A stretch of 64,000 nucleotides of DNA from Scolanthus callimorphus (lineage: Eukaryota; Cnidaria; Anthozoa; Actiniaria; Edwardsiidae), in NCBI GenBank assembly GCA_033964015.1, contig CM066918.1:30542595-30606594 (forward strand), read 5' to 3'. The notes beneath the pieces were generated by a model. That model worked only from the letters and a program-made list of their open reading frames with translations. It made no database searches and was not told where the DNA came from. A program made the translations under genes and the position numbers. Shown one piece after another: positions 32,251 through 47,200 of the stretch (within the stretch, counting starts at the first letter, position 1; the number at the start of each line of letters is the position of its first letter).

Positions 32251-35200
32251 ATGGGAGGCGGGCAGTCAAGCTATGAAGTAAGCCCTTCTAAGGTTTGTTA
32301 GTTGGATTTTAGCTTAGTCTAGCGCTGTACAGGGGTCTTGTGCTGTGACTGTTAGTATTGTCGTCGAAGCTACAATATTATTTCGTACTTATCGGTTTCA
32401 GACGATTACATACAGCGTTCTACAGCGAAACATAACAAAATAGACGCTCTCTAGCTATTCATTGTTGAATATTTAATCTGCATTTCATTAGCTTTCCTGA
32501 ACCATTCTTACTCGCAATATCGTTGCATCTGATAGTTGACAATTTCCCCTCGCGCGCTTTTCTCCAATTTGTCTTTGTCACGTGTCTGGTAAGCGTGCTG
32601 AAAAACATTTTACGAATGTCATTTCCTTGTCCACCTCGCTCATCTCAACACAAACAAACCGTCATTTTTATATAAGTAGCATGGAAGTCTATATTCGCTC
32701 AATAGTGCTGTAATAATTTATATGCGCCAACAATGTATTCACAGCTAATTGACAGAGAACGCAGAAATTCATATGAAGCTTGCGTCCATATCCCTCGGGT
32801 TATTAGGTCTTGTTAAACCTGTTATTAGCCTATTCTTTTGGCATAAACGCTTTTTATTTGACTAAAATCCATGAATCGATGTCTGACCTTAGGCGAATTC
32901 GCAAGAAGGCGTTCTATTACGCCTCTGCAAGCCGCGACGACTCTGTCTCGGCTTTTCGCCTTTTTTTTTTCTGTTTCTCTGGGTTTCTTTCACTTTTCCC
33001 CTGAAAACACATGGGAACGCTTGCTACGCAGCTATATACAGAATTTAGAAAGCAATTATGAATTGTTTTGCTGTTGTCTTGCTAAAGTGTTCTTACTGTA
33101 GCTACACTATATTCAAGGCTATTAACATCCAATGACAGATAACTTTTCAAATGCCCAGGCGAGACTGGAGGATTGTATTTTGTGTTCTGACAGGAAGTAT
33201 ATATCAATTCACTCAAACATTGATGGGTTTCCTCCTACGCTTAACTTCTTACAAAACTCGAATTAAAATAAATAATCTAAAATTTCAGTTCAGCGCGAGA
33301 AGCTTGATGAAAGAAGGCGCACTTTGGCAAATCATTCTGCAGAATATCATCTTTCTCCATATCGTTGTTTACGCTGATAAAGATTCATATCTTAATTTCA
33401 TAAATGGGTCACCTTCTTAACCCTATATTTCACAGTCGGCCCGAGAGCAATGAAAAATAAATCGATTTGAACTCAATATTTCGCAGACTGTTACTTTAAG
33501 AACGACAGAACCTCTAATGTTCCCAATCAAACTATATTTTCATGGTTTCCGCCTATTTTATCAGTTAAATGCGGTTGTGTGTGGTTATGAAAAGGCATGG
33601 TTCATAGACCACCTTATTTTTGTGGTTTCTCAGGTTGTACTAAATCTAAAACGTACACGAACCGTGCCATATCCGCCATTTTGTGGGATTAGTATAATGA
33701 TGTTTGCGGCTGGTGGTGAATTCACTATATTTACCTTTCCAATTTAGATTTCATACGATTAAATTACGTCGCTTATAAATAATAGAAAGCGTTGATAAAG
33801 AATTGTTGAATTGTTTAAGATCTAATAGTATAAAGTCGTTTATTCCACCTTCTTGCAGTAACTAATTTTAACAAGTACTGAATTAAGGGACGGACCATTA
33901 GAAATGATTAGGGGGGGGGGGGGGGGGGGGGGGTAGCAGAAATCCCCCAAAAAAATTCGAGCTGGCCCAAATTCAGAGAAAAAAAATCTTGCAGGGGTCA
34001 GAGCAAAGAAAAAAAAGCATGCACATGCAGGCTCCCATTTTGTTTTTGTTTTTTCAACTGAAAAGTTACGTTTTGAAGTTAAGCTTTCGGCGCGCCTAGT
34101 ATAGTCTTTCAGAACCCGCGCAACTAAGACACTACCCTCACGCCGTTTACAAGAACAAGTGAGTGTATCTTGGCGCGGAAAAACAAACACTCATAAAAAT
34201 GCCCTGCAGTGATAGGCCTGACGGGCAGTACTATGTTAGAAAGAAAGCCCATGTAAGCGTGAGTTCGACGTTACAAGCATAGAAATTCATTATTTGGGCC
34301 GCACTTGACGCAAATAAATCAAAAACAATATCGTCATTTGGGGCGCGCAATTGCGCACCTGAATGATAAAAATTACAAGCTTTCTTTACTATACACAAAA
34401 AACGTAATGTTCATCTACTTCTCTGAGGCTTGATGAAATGCGTTTATCAAAATTTGGGCGCGCTTCGCGCGCAACGAAAAAAAGTGCGATCTCCTCTGTC
34501 TGGAAATGCCTTCTATTATGTCGATAAGATAAATCATCTATTGAAATCTCTTCTATTGAAAGTTGAATTGCTAAGAAAAATAATTATTATTTTTATATTT
34601 AACATATAAAAATAACAGGTCTGCAGATTGCAAGCCAATCTGTAGAAATGTAATTCACCAACTACAGGGCAATATTAATACTTCAATAACTAGAAACCGC
34701 TACTAGTATCTAAAAGACCTTTAACGTGGCTGCTTCGGAAGATTTGCACACAGCTATTGCAAACTGTCGAAAACTTTCTCTCTGCTTCGGAAGATTTGCA
34801 ACAACTCAATTGCAAAATGTCGGCGACTTTCACTCTTCGGAAGATTTTGAGAGTAGGCGAGCTAACATATTATATTCAGGAAGCCTCACAAAATTTCGTG
34901 GTGCCATTCGTCGTTCAGAATTCAATTCGCGATTATTTGCATTTTTTCAGTAAATGTAGTTTTGTAGTATCTTTGAGCATAGAATATGTGGTTGCGTGAA
35001 TTTTTTTAAGCGGTTCATGCTAACACTGATAGCTAAATATGTATTGTCGCTTTCAACAGTTCAAAAACACTTTAATCTGCATCCGCACACGCCTACTCAT
35101 GACTAAGGAATATAGCGCAAAGTGACACAAAACAGACTGTTAATATTTTTAACTGTTAGAACTGAGGACAGATAAACAATTATAGCTTTTTACTTGTTTT

Positions 35201-38200
35201 GACCATTTGGAAAAATTAAATCGGGTTTCTTTCAGTCTTGTATATTTAGCTTGCAAATTTGTCTGGTACTTCGACTGACTCTCGTCTCAGGCGTAAAACA
35301 AAACAACCACGCGAAATAGTATACATAGTATAATGGTATATAGTGGAATACTATAGAATACATAGTATAATTAGAATATCTAGTTTTAGTACACAGCTCT
35401 TTGGAAGAGCATAAATTGTAAATTATTTGTAGCTGTATTTTATTAACGGCCATTCTCTGTTTTGAATAAAGTTTTTTTTTAAATTACCAGACACGCGAAA
35501 AACTTTGCAAATATTAAAAAGACTGACAGAAGAAACCTCTGCTGCTCGCAGAAACTCACAAAGTTAAAAATAACACTTAAACGCATTGTGACTAAGAAAT
35601 TTCCAAACATAAACTCCAAAATAGAATACATTTGACAGGACACAGGAATTTCTCTTGCCTGCCGAAGATAAAATACAAACCTGGCAACAGTCTTTAATTC
35701 TGGTCTTTTTGTCAACCAGCAGCGAAAGGGTCCGAAAAGGGGCCGAGGAACAGATTTTCTGATGAACAGGTCCGTCGTGTACCCGTGGATATCTTACTGT
35801 ACAAGGGCGTGAGGAAAAGTTTACTGAGCAACAGGTCCGTTGTGAGCCCGTGAAACAAAGACTCGCAAATCTTGATTGTTGAACGTTCTTTAAGACGTTG
35901 TTATGCGCAATTCAATGTCTATTCTTACATGTTCTTGTTTTCCAAGGATTGATTGACAGAACGGAATTGCCAAAATCAAAACACGGTTTCTCGACTTTGG
36001 ATCATCGGCTGTAAAAAGGGACTAAGAAACAGTAACGTTACTGTAACGTATTCATGACATATGTAACACATGGCTTACAGCACAGCCCCATAGCGATCCT
36101 TTTCAGAGTTACAGAATACACGATCTAGGCCAACTAAGCTGAATAGGTCTTGTGACGTCATTCAAAGAAAAATCATGATATTATCAGTTGTCATATGAAT
36201 GATGTTGTACGACAAAAGGTTTGCGTGATTTTTTCCACCTGATGAAGCATATATCAGATTTGACGAGCATGTTTTTCACGGCGCGTTTAGATTAGGCACT
36301 AATAGCTGCTTCTTTCCCTTCAATCAGCAGTGGCTATTCTAGCTTCTCCTTAAAATTCTTAATGGCTTAGCCTTGTTTATAAAACCTGCCTTATCAATTC
36401 TATTCACTCGTTCCTGATAAAAGGAAAATGGTCGAGTTGAAAGGTAAAAATATTTCTTAAAATTCAAGTATTATGCTATGCTCAGTGTTTGTCATTAATG
36501 GATTAGCATAAAAATATAGAATTTATAGTTTATATATGACTTTTTCGCGAAATAACTAATAAAATTAATGAAAACAGTTTTACAATTATAAAGTAATGTT
36601 CATTTAAAATTCTGTGCAGTCCTTAGACGATTACGCGGAACCCAGTAGAATTCACTAACACTCCGTTTTCGCGGCAGTAATGATACTTTTCTTCAAATCT
36701 TTGGCTGAGCATTTGGAATTTTAGTTGTCACGAGTCCTGTGTTAACGACTTGTATAAAGCTGTCGTTTTAGCTGCTGTTACGTGGTAATCACAACTGATA
36801 TTTTAATTTTCTTTTCAGCAGAAAGGCATGGATGAAAACAAGAATGCAGAGGGTGAGAACACTTTGATTTACCAATGTAGCTATTTGTTTTTTTTTTTCT
36901 TCATTTCAGGGATATGTTACTGATATTTGTTTTTATTGACGTCAGACGTGCCTAATAAATGCATTTCCACAATTGATTATTTATGAAAACCTTACGCGAA
37001 TTTTCGATAAGATTATTAATTTTACAACAGATTTCAAAGGTACATCAAAGGCTAGCTTTATTTGACATGCTCATTCGACAGTCTGCCTCGCCTTGATTGG
37101 TCCCCAGGCAATACGTTTTCAAAAGCACTGAAATCAAGATGGCAGTCGGAAGTGAGTAGGACTTGAGAAATAATTCAATCTTTCTCAGAAGATACAACAA
37201 CAAAGACTTGACGGTCCTTCGTAACAGGTCGAATAGCAGGTCGAGTCACGAATTGAATGAGGACAGTCAGGAGTCCATTACTAGGAGCGACGATCTTCCA
37301 CAACATAGCATTATGTGCTATTTTTAGCATCAAAAGTATTTGAGCAAAATCTTAATTGCGATGCTCCCGAGAATAATTCAATAACAGGATACAAGGGTTT
37401 CAGAAGAAATAAGGTTCTATAAATAGCTCAAATTCTACTGTGATGGAGGCAAACGTAGAGAGCAGATCAACACTCAGTAGTGGACTCTTGGGGCTGTTCA
37501 ACTACAAAAAATAGAAATGAAATTATAACTATGCATATTGCATATATGTAACAATACTATCTACAATACTACCTTGTCTATAGGTGGGCGCATCGTGACG
37601 TCACGACATGCCACGAAATCTTCAACTTTTGATACAGGCGTCCAAGTTACAATCCATCCATACCACGGAAAAGATCACATTGACATTAGTCAGTAAACCA
37701 ATTTTGAGCAATCAAGTCCCGGCGACGCTACGTCAAAAATAAAACGGTTTTATAAAAACGTAAATATAATGTATAAGTCAATTCCAGCGCTGACCATGCC
37801 CCCCCCCCCCCCCCCCCCCGGGCAACCCCCGGGATTTTGGTCATTTCTAAAAATAAAACTGAAAATTCCCCGCCCCGGGCTAGCAAAAATGCAAAATACC
37901 CCACGGCGGGGAACACAAAAAGCGGAAAAATGCCCCACCCCCGGGACAAGAAAAAGACGGTAAGATTCCATCGACTCTGCGTGACAAAACTTCAAAACAA
38001 AAACTTCAACTCCATTTATACTGTCCGAGCATTTATAATTCGTTTCAGTAAATGTACTTTAGTTTTCTCGTCTTTGAACGAGCTCTCATTTCACTGAAAG
38101 TGAGACAAAATATAAATAAAGAAGTGAAACTAAGGTATTAGTACAATATCGGTTGACATTCCTAGGCCATTCGCCGTTGTAGCCATTGTCTCCGGAACCT

Positions 38201-41200
38201 CTCAATGCGAAATTTACCTTTATTCTATTTGCAGAGCACCTATTTCACAGTTATGTTACTTGACTTTTTGCGAAATTGGAACTCTTTTATAGTGTCAATT
38301 CATTTTTATGTTTTTCCACTGAGACGAAATTGCGAAATCTGTTTCTTCTCTCGGGTTCTCTATAGAAGACGTTAACTGCGAAATGTGCAAATGTGTCTTC
38401 CCCAAACGTGGTGTAGACGGGCCATGCTCTGCATTATATTTTATGTGGCGTTATTTTCTGTAACTGGGACATTGTAACTGCCAAACGATAGTTATTGTAA
38501 CTGGTGTTGTAGTTCGCAAAACCCGACGCGCTTGAGATGAGAAAACCAAAATTCCCCACCCCCCTCCCCCGGGGAAAAACAATTCCCGACCCTGGGGCCA
38601 GCAAAATTTTCAAAATTCCCCACCCCAGGGATGGCAGTGGTGCGCAAATGCCCCACGGTGTCCCGGGGGGGGGGGGGGGGGGGGGGAATGGTCACCGCTG
38701 GAATTGACTGATACATAATTCTAATATCTTTAACTTATAACCTAGCTAAAATCTAAACCTTCCATTCGAAGAGCGCATAGGCAATAAGCAATAATCCCAA
38801 GTTTCAGGGCGATCCGTTAAAAGGGGCCGAAGTTATAGATATTTCTAGTTTTTGGGGGGCAAGATTCCCCCCCCCCCCCCAATTAATAATTCCATACAAA
38901 CCCTGTAAAAGTATGGCTTGTTTACGTTTGTTTGCAAGGCCGTTTTCAAACTCAAAACATTTCACAGTCCATTGAAGAGAAAGTCGAAATCTCACCTGCA
39001 GGCGTGTTTTTGTTGGAAAAGATTAATCTGCAGTGAAGTTCCAATTCATGCGATTTCTTATGCGAGGGACAAAGCCGCCATGTTGAATTCTTCCACAGAA
39101 ACTAAGACCCTATCCACACTACATCGTTTTCAAACGAAAGCGGATACTTTTTGCTCCGTTTTCAAAAGGATTTGCGTCCACACTTATTGTTTTCGCCGTT
39201 TTCGGTGATCGTTTTCGGCGTTGTAGTGTGGACGATAGCCGTATCCGGAGCAAAAAGTATCCGTTTTCGTTTGAAAACCGAGTAGTGTGGACGGGGTCTA
39301 AGAAAGAACTGGTTCGCATAGCCAAAAACACCATAGACATCCAGACCTAAATAGTTCTGTTACAAATTACTTGCATGTGCTGGATTCTAATTCGAAAGCT
39401 TTGAGCTGAGAAATAATTTCATTCAAGTCTAAAACAAACCTTGCGTCTCATAGCGCACGCTAACTCTAAATGAATAACATATAGGAAAATGCAAAGCCAT
39501 GAATTTTTCTCTAAAATGTAATCGCTACATTTTGAAATAGCGTTAAATACCCATCTGTTTGCTGGAAAGGGTTTTCTTTGAGTTTTTGTTTAAGTTAGTT
39601 GGATTTTTAAGGCCGAGAGTTCGCTGAGTTATTTGTAAAGAGTTGCTCTTGCCTTCATAAATACGGCAGAGAAATGAGAGTTTTGTTTCGTGAAACTAAG
39701 GCATTTCATCACAAATGTCAACTCTTCCGGTTATGCCAGGAGTTTCAATATTTTTTACCATATCTCCCGGTCTCCTGGGTTTTTAGCAAGATCTCCCGGG
39801 GGGTCTTAAAGTACTTTTGTAGCATTTCTCAGTTTCTAGATCGCTTTGTTATCTGTCATGACAAAGATTCCACGCTACCAAGGAGGTTTTATAAAACCTC
39901 CTTGACGCTACACACCCTCAAATCTCCACATTTTTATTTCGATGGGTTGCAATATAGTGAATTTTGTTTGTGCTGTAATGTAGCTCACCCGATTGACATG
40001 GTGACATATGTGAGACGCATGAGGACGATTCGAACATTGTTGACTTTCTCACTTTGCTCAAGTCTCCGCTTGATTTTGTTTTCTTCTATAGATTTTGTAG
40101 TTTTCTTTCACCACTCGAGTTCCCCATTCGACTTTGCCATTGAAAAGAAATCAAAACTGCAGTGTTGTTTGCATTTAGCCACAGAGCTAGATTTTATTGA
40201 TGAACTCTGTCGATTTGATTTTTGATGAGGTTCAAACGACGACTGATTCGCGCCCGTGCGTAATTTTCGCGCCAAAACCAAGGAGACACCACAGGGAGAC
40301 CATGCATAGCCAGGGCCAAACAACGGGGCGAAATGCACAGAGGTATTTCCTATCCATCGCCCAACACTATCAAAACCCGTAAATTTAAATGAATAGATAA
40401 TATAACTGTCTGCAAGAAAAAAATGACGTCTGTTATCTTTTTCCCGTCACAGAGTGACGGGTCCTTTTCTGGTATATATGAACCCCGCATGCTTGCAAAG
40501 GTATCGCCAGTTTCGTTTGATCAAGAGGATATTACACGGTGGCGCGAAGATATGGATTTTATTTTCGAGTGGCAAGAACAATATTTTACGAACGAGCGCA
40601 GCGAGTGAGTAAAATATTGTTTTTGACACTGTAAAATGAAATCCATATCTTCAAGCCACCGTGTAATGTTCTTTTTATTATATGGATTAGAATTGACATA
40701 GCGACAAAATATTACAAATTGAACAACTCACTTAGTAAAGTCGAAAGTGTTTATTTGTGAATGCTCCCTCAATCTTTCTGATTCCCAGTGTCGTTAGGAA
40801 CTAATTTCCCTTTTTGTGTTGCTGTAGCTTTCTCTGCCATAGTTGAAATATGGTTTTTCTCTTTAGAACTAGAACAAAACTTAGTTTTGTGGCTTAAAAC
40901 TCGTATGACCGAGCGACGGAGATTTCACTGCAGACGAAGTCAGGAAAACAACACTGCAAACGTGCACATCCGGGACATTCGGTACATAACTTTTTCATAT
41001 TTTCACTAGTGAAGATATGGAAAATCTGAGTGTTTTAGTTTCCGGTAAAACACTGGCATCCATATAATAATGCAGAATACACCAAAGTGCCAATTTCGCA
41101 TACATGCCGCATATCGGCAATATTTTGTATGGGTGGTGTATACTGAGTTATACTTTGTTATCTTATCGTTTAGATCCTCCTCTAGGGATCGAATCTGGCA

Positions 41201-44200
41201 CAATTCGATCCTCCTGCATAACGGCTTCCTCGTCAAATGACGCTACACCTGCGCACCTAGCTCGCCTCAACTCCTCTACATGTTGGTGCGCAGGTAGCCC
41301 GGCGGGCTGCTTCCTAGAAGTCGATCTTTTGACCCTGTACAACGTGACTGCCGTGGCCACACAAGGGAATCCTGCAGGGAACAAAGACTACGTGATGAAG
41401 TACAAGATACAGTACTCTGCTGACGGGCAGATGTGGAATTACTACATGGAGGATTACAAAGAAGTCAGGAGAGAATTCCTTTTGCAAACTTTTTCGTCTA
41501 TTTTAATTTCCTAACTCCACTCCGTTCATCGGGCTTTCAAACACGATTATTCTGTACTATTTCAAGCCTGATTTAGGTGTGGCCGTTATCAGTGTCCTTA
41601 TTATCCCTCGACTTTCTCTATGTTTTCTTTACCCCATTGCTTGGTTCTCTTCTTCTGTGCCTATTCTTACTTCTCCTCCGCCTACCTTTCTCTTCTCTTT
41701 CCCTTTCTTGTCCCTTCCTTGTGATTTTTTGCCCACCTCCTCCTTTATCCTTCAATCCTCCATTTCCTTTTGTTCCACCTCCGCCTTGTCTTACTCAATC
41801 GGCTTCTTCTCTAACTCTGGCTTCTCCTTCTATGCGTTTTCTCCCTTCTCGACCTCCTCTTGACCTAACTGCCCCTACATTTCCCCGTTTGCCCATCCCT
41901 CTTAATCTTAAGCTTTTCTACCCTTGTCTTTTTGAAACTCCTTTACCTTATTTATTTCACCTGCTCCTTCTCTCCCGCGCTTCTTCATAATCTCAGCTCT
42001 TCCTCTGTCCTTCCTCTGCCAACCTTCGCCACCTCCTCTTATTCGTCGCACATGCTCCCTCTCTCTTACCTTCCAACTCTCTTTCTTTGTTTACCTGATT
42101 TCCTTCTGCCCTCTTTATTTCTTCTAACTTTTTCTCTCCACATCATGATATACTTCTTTTTCCTCATCGGACCTCTCTTGCTCCACCTACTCTTTCCTAC
42201 TGTCTCTTTTCTCATTTTTTATGTATTCTCACCCCTCGCCCTCAGTCCCTGCTGATTCCTCGCTATTTCCTTGCTTTGCAGTTATCATTTCTTCTCCACG
42301 TACTCTAACTCCACCTCCTTGTTCTCGTTCCCTGCTTATTCTTGTCTACCACTATTCTCCCGTCGACGGTTTGATCCTCTTCTTCTTAAACCTTCTCCGC
42401 ATTCTTTTGCTCCATCTGCTTCCTTTGATCTTCTCTGCTCCCCGTCTTGCTCTTCATTCACTACCTCTTCCTCCCTCTTTTGATTCTCTTTCTGCCGTTT
42501 TTTTTTTCTTTCTCCTCTTCCGACATTTTTGCTTCACCTGCTTCCTCTGACCTACTCTACTCCCCGTCTTACTTCATCCTTGTTTGCCCCACACATGTTT
42601 TACGCCTCTTTGGCTTCTATTCCCTGTTCACCCTAATTGCCCATCTAATTTCAGCTAAATGGGGTTATTATCGTTTGTACTAAATAATTCATTCACATCT
42701 ATCTCTCTAAGGTTATTGAGGGCAATACCGACAATTGCACTGCGGCAAAGCACTTCCTGACAACTGCTATAACTTGTCGATATGTGAGAATTTGGCCAAC
42801 TGCTTGGTTTCAATGGCCTTGTCTGAGACTTGAATTATACGGCAAACTAGCACCCAAAGGTAAGCACTGATCGTACTGAATAAATCTGTGCAGAAGTACT
42901 GAGCTTTGTCAAGCTCTGTTTCCCTGTCATGACTATTCATCCTTAGAGAGCTGTAAAGAGAGCTTTTATGTCGTCCTTTTGGGGGTTTCAGGACTCAAAC
43001 CCAAACCCAAACCCAAAATTTCAGGCTCCGGTAAGAAAGTCGCGAGGCACCAGGGGGTCAAGGGCCGGTACCGGTAAGAAAGTCGCGAGGCACCAGGGGG
43101 TCAAGGGCCGGTACCGGTAAGAAACTCGCGAGGCACCAGGGGTCAAGGGCCGGTACCGGTAAGAAACTCGCGAGGCACCAGGGGGTCAAGGGCCGGTACC
43201 GGTAAGAAACTCGCGAGGCACCAGGGGGTCAAGGGCCGGTACCGGTAAGAAACTCGCGAGGCACCAGGGGGTCAAGGGCCGGTACCGGTAAGAAACTCGC
43301 GAGGCACCAGGGGGTCAAGGGCCGGTACCGGTAAGAAACTCGCGAGGCACCAGGGGGTCAAGGGCCGGTACCGGTAAGAAACTCGCGAGGCACCAGGGGG
43401 TCAAGGGCCGGTACCGGTAAGAAACTCGCGAGGCACCAGGGGGTCAAGGGCCGGTTCTGTAGAAGTTTTAGTGCTTTTGCAATAGAAATACATACAGAGA
43501 TTAAGCGCACCAGGACTCCAGATAAAAATCATTGTAGGCTTCTGTCCAGAATGTGCGCTTTCTTCTATTCCAATAACAATAACAAAGCAGTAGTTGACGG
43601 AGGATCTTTAATATCATGAATAAGTCTCAGATCGAAACCGTTACTCTTCGGTCCACTTATTGAAGGTTTTTCACCACATTGTTCAGCAGCATTTTGACCC
43701 GTTATTCAAATAACAGAACCGATAGCAATTCTGTGTATTAATAGGATTTTAACACATGAAAAGGGTTTTATTAAATTATGTTTTTATATGAATTGGCATT
43801 TTTTCGTTTCATGCGAGATCGAATTGATTAAAAGTGAACTAAAATGCGAAAAACACTTTCAGAACATTACAATGAAAGTAAAAAAAACACTCAACAGAAC
43901 CTCAAAATGCGCTCTCCATGACTCTCCATCCAGTAGAGTCATAACAATTCGATATTCTCTTCTGTACGCCTTCAGGAACTTGTATCTCTTTGGGAACTTC
44001 CCTAATTGTTTTGGCGTTCATAAAAAGCTTCCCCGCAGTTGTTAGGAATAATCTTTGGTTCGTTTAATTTAATGCACCTGAATTCGAGTGGGTAACTGTA
44101 CAAAGGCGTTTGTGTTATCTTCCGCGCGAAGTAGGGGATCGTTTTTAATTTTTTCACAAGATCGCGTCTTTCAACATCGACATCTGTTGGCAAAAGAGAT

Positions 44201-47200
44201 GTTCTGAGAAACTTCAGGGTAATTTATTTCCATGTTTAGCGCTGTAAATGTTACTTTTGAGGCTTTTTAAGCATTGCTTCTTCACAGAAATTTGTCTTTG
44301 ACCTTGATATTGGAATAATGCCGCTCTTCCTTTTGCAATAATCAATGTTTTTCAATAGTAAGCGGGAAGGTAACGCTACTATGTTTTTCCTATTATCGAA
44401 ACAAAAAACTGAAAGGAAAACGGATATTTGGTAAACCTATCTATAAATTACTTTCACAGACGTTTTGAAACAAGTGGAGCCGTCGAAAGGCCGGGAACTC
44501 GAGGCGAAGCCAATTGACGATTTGCATCCACAGGAAACAGAAATTATATTACATCCAAACCAACAACAAAACAGTGAAGCAGAGCAAAACGACGACAAAA
44601 CTGTTAGGGTGACGGTTGAAGTTGAAGAAAAGAATACAAATATTGAAAGCACAGGGCCAGAACAGGACGATCTGAGCAAGGGAAGACATCTTGCTTTGGA
44701 TCAAACTTTAGACGCAGAAAAGATTGCATTATTGGACAACACATTAGAGTCACCAATGAGCGACGTTGAACCACCACAGCCTGTTCAATACGATGAGAAT
44801 TTTAGCCTGGAGTCGAGCTTACAACGACCTCGAGAGCCAATTGCTGTCAGCGATGACTTTAAGCGTCTTCTCGAGGTCAAGAAGAAACTTGAATTCGAAG
44901 CAGAATTGCGAACTTTAAAAGAACAGCAGAAAGTGGAGTTGAGAAGAAAGAAAAAGAGGGTTAGAATTGGAAATGAGACACCGGAGATGTTTTCCGTTCC
45001 TCGTCGAGTTTACGCTGGTAAGTCGTGCTGTTTTGTTTTTATGTCTGGCACCTGTCAGGACTATTTTCAGTTGTTTTTTCAAACCCCAAATTCCCCGAAG
45101 ATCATTAGCTATTCACGTTTTGACTGCTGTTTTGATCTCGTAGCTTGGGGCCATCTTTTTCCATTTTCCTAGCGACTTTGGTGATCGAATTACTGCACGT
45201 ATTTTCGCATTGTTTCCTCAATATAGTATAGTGCTAGCTACTATGAAAGTACTCGTAATTGTATAAGGTGATTTTTTAGTCGTTTTCGTTTCCCGTTATC
45301 TTTTCGACAGGAAAGCTCTTCTTTTTTGAATTTTGAAATTTGATACAATTACAATTGTTGGGCGATATGCTGAAAAGACAACTGTATGAGAAATAGTTCG
45401 TGGTTTCAAAATATGTCTTTGAATTTCTGCAATTTTGTTTTCAAACCCAACTTTCCCAAAGATCATTAGCTATTCACATTTTGACTGCTGTTTTTATCTC
45501 GTAGCTTGGGGCCATCTTTTTCCGTTTTTAAGTGTTGAATAAACCTTATGCCATTATTATTTACAAGTCATTGAAAAGCTCTGTATCGGAGATGCTTTCT
45601 ACGCGCCTACAGCTGCCATGAACACAATCACGTGACCAATCCCGACCGTGGCTCTTTTAGTGGCTAGGGTGTTTCAGTTGAGATATAGCTTGAAACTTCT
45701 TTTCCCTTCCTCAAACAAAATCTAGAAATGTGGGGTGACTCCCCCAGTGACTCGATCGAGAGGGACCTGGACAAGAGCGCCACAGATGATCGCCCGATGA
45801 TCGAGCGCGCGAATGTTGGGGCACCGCTGGCCAAACTCGATGATGACAGTATTGACGCAAGTTCACCCGTGTCTCCCACCACTCGTACAGTTATCACGAT
45901 TAGGACCGTGAGAACCAGACCAAGTCAGTCGGATGACTCTGAAGTGCACACCACGAGTGGTCAGTAAGCCTTTATTACTACTTGCGTTTCGTCGTGTGTG
46001 AGTAATTTTAAAATGGCGACCTCCCAAATGAATCATCGCGTGTTCTTGAATTGGGCAGCAACACGAGGTAAACACTCGGACTAATGAATTTTTACCTCCT
46101 CCGATGATCTCTACTGTTTGGGCCTCTCTTCCGTGTGTTTGTACGAGAAAGGTTTCCTATTGAAATTTCCCGCCAAATTTGGCATGCGCGTGGTGACACA
46201 GGAAGCCCGGAACATATATTTTCTGAGCATTATGAAGTCTGCTTTACACAATTCTTTTGTGTGAGAAAACTTGAAGAAGTGAAAAGTTTAAAACTTATGT
46301 ATGATCGTCACATGGTGACATGGTTATTTTCTAGTCTGGTTGTTAATTTTTACAGTCGTTTTCTTTCTCAGTGGAGGAAGATTCTGTTGTCAAACAGACG
46401 ACGTCATCTACCACGCAGTCCGCGCCAGATGATGTGTTCATGTTACTGAATGGCTTCCCTAATGAACCTCAACCTTTCGCCTCGCGTGCTTCATGTGAAC
46501 ACTTGCATCCTGCCGATCCCGCCACACAGGATGCCATGGGTAAGAAAAATGTAACTTCTAGAAAATGCATTCCGCATATTTAGCAACTAACCGTGATAGG
46601 TCCTTTATTGGATCTAGCTTCAGTTTTACGTGTACGCGGTTCTGCAAATACTTCACCGGTATTCATTGATAGAGTGGAATGTTTAGAAAGCCTGAAAACG
46701 TCAACGGAACAAAACGATGTCATAGACTTCATATTGATATTGACCGTCTACAGACTTTTGTTTCGCGCTTTTACATTTACTGGCGGGAGTTTTATGCAGG
46801 AATCCTTGTGTCTGTGTATATGGTCACGTGTCAGAGGCGGATCCAGGACTCAGAAAGGGGGTAATAATATAAGGACCAGAAATTGCAAATTTCCATCAGC
46901 AAATACAGTAAAAATATGGGAAAATCTCCGCCTCTGTTCATGTGTTGACCGTGCGTTTATATCCCCCAGAATCCAGCTTCCATGAGCGTCTTGACTCGAT
47001 TGACTTGGAAGGAGGGAGTCCTTTTGACAACAAGCGGTTCAGTGGTCTTGACCTTCTACAGACTCCGTATGATGCGGTCAGCTCGGATGACGTGGAGAGG
47101 CTTCTCGCATGGGAAGACGAAACCTTACCAGGGTGGACCAGGGTTAAACGAACACGTGACTATGTGATGTGGAAGGGGCAAGCAGTGGATGGTGGGCCAC

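Noticed and set aside
41577..42550. Several Leu/Phe/Ser-rich ORFs resembling membrane proteins
   Set aside because: They are produced by a polypyrimidine tract in the intron between two discoidin exons. Several frames are open at once and none has splice or domain support.
43029..43456. CRISPR-like array
   Set aside because: The units are contiguous 43-mers with no unique spacers, and this is an animal genome.
45755..45785. 15-bp identity GGACAAGAGCGCCAC between START gene 2 exon 4 and the E2F start region (16351)
   Set aside because: Too short and isolated to show common origin; the flanking residues differ.
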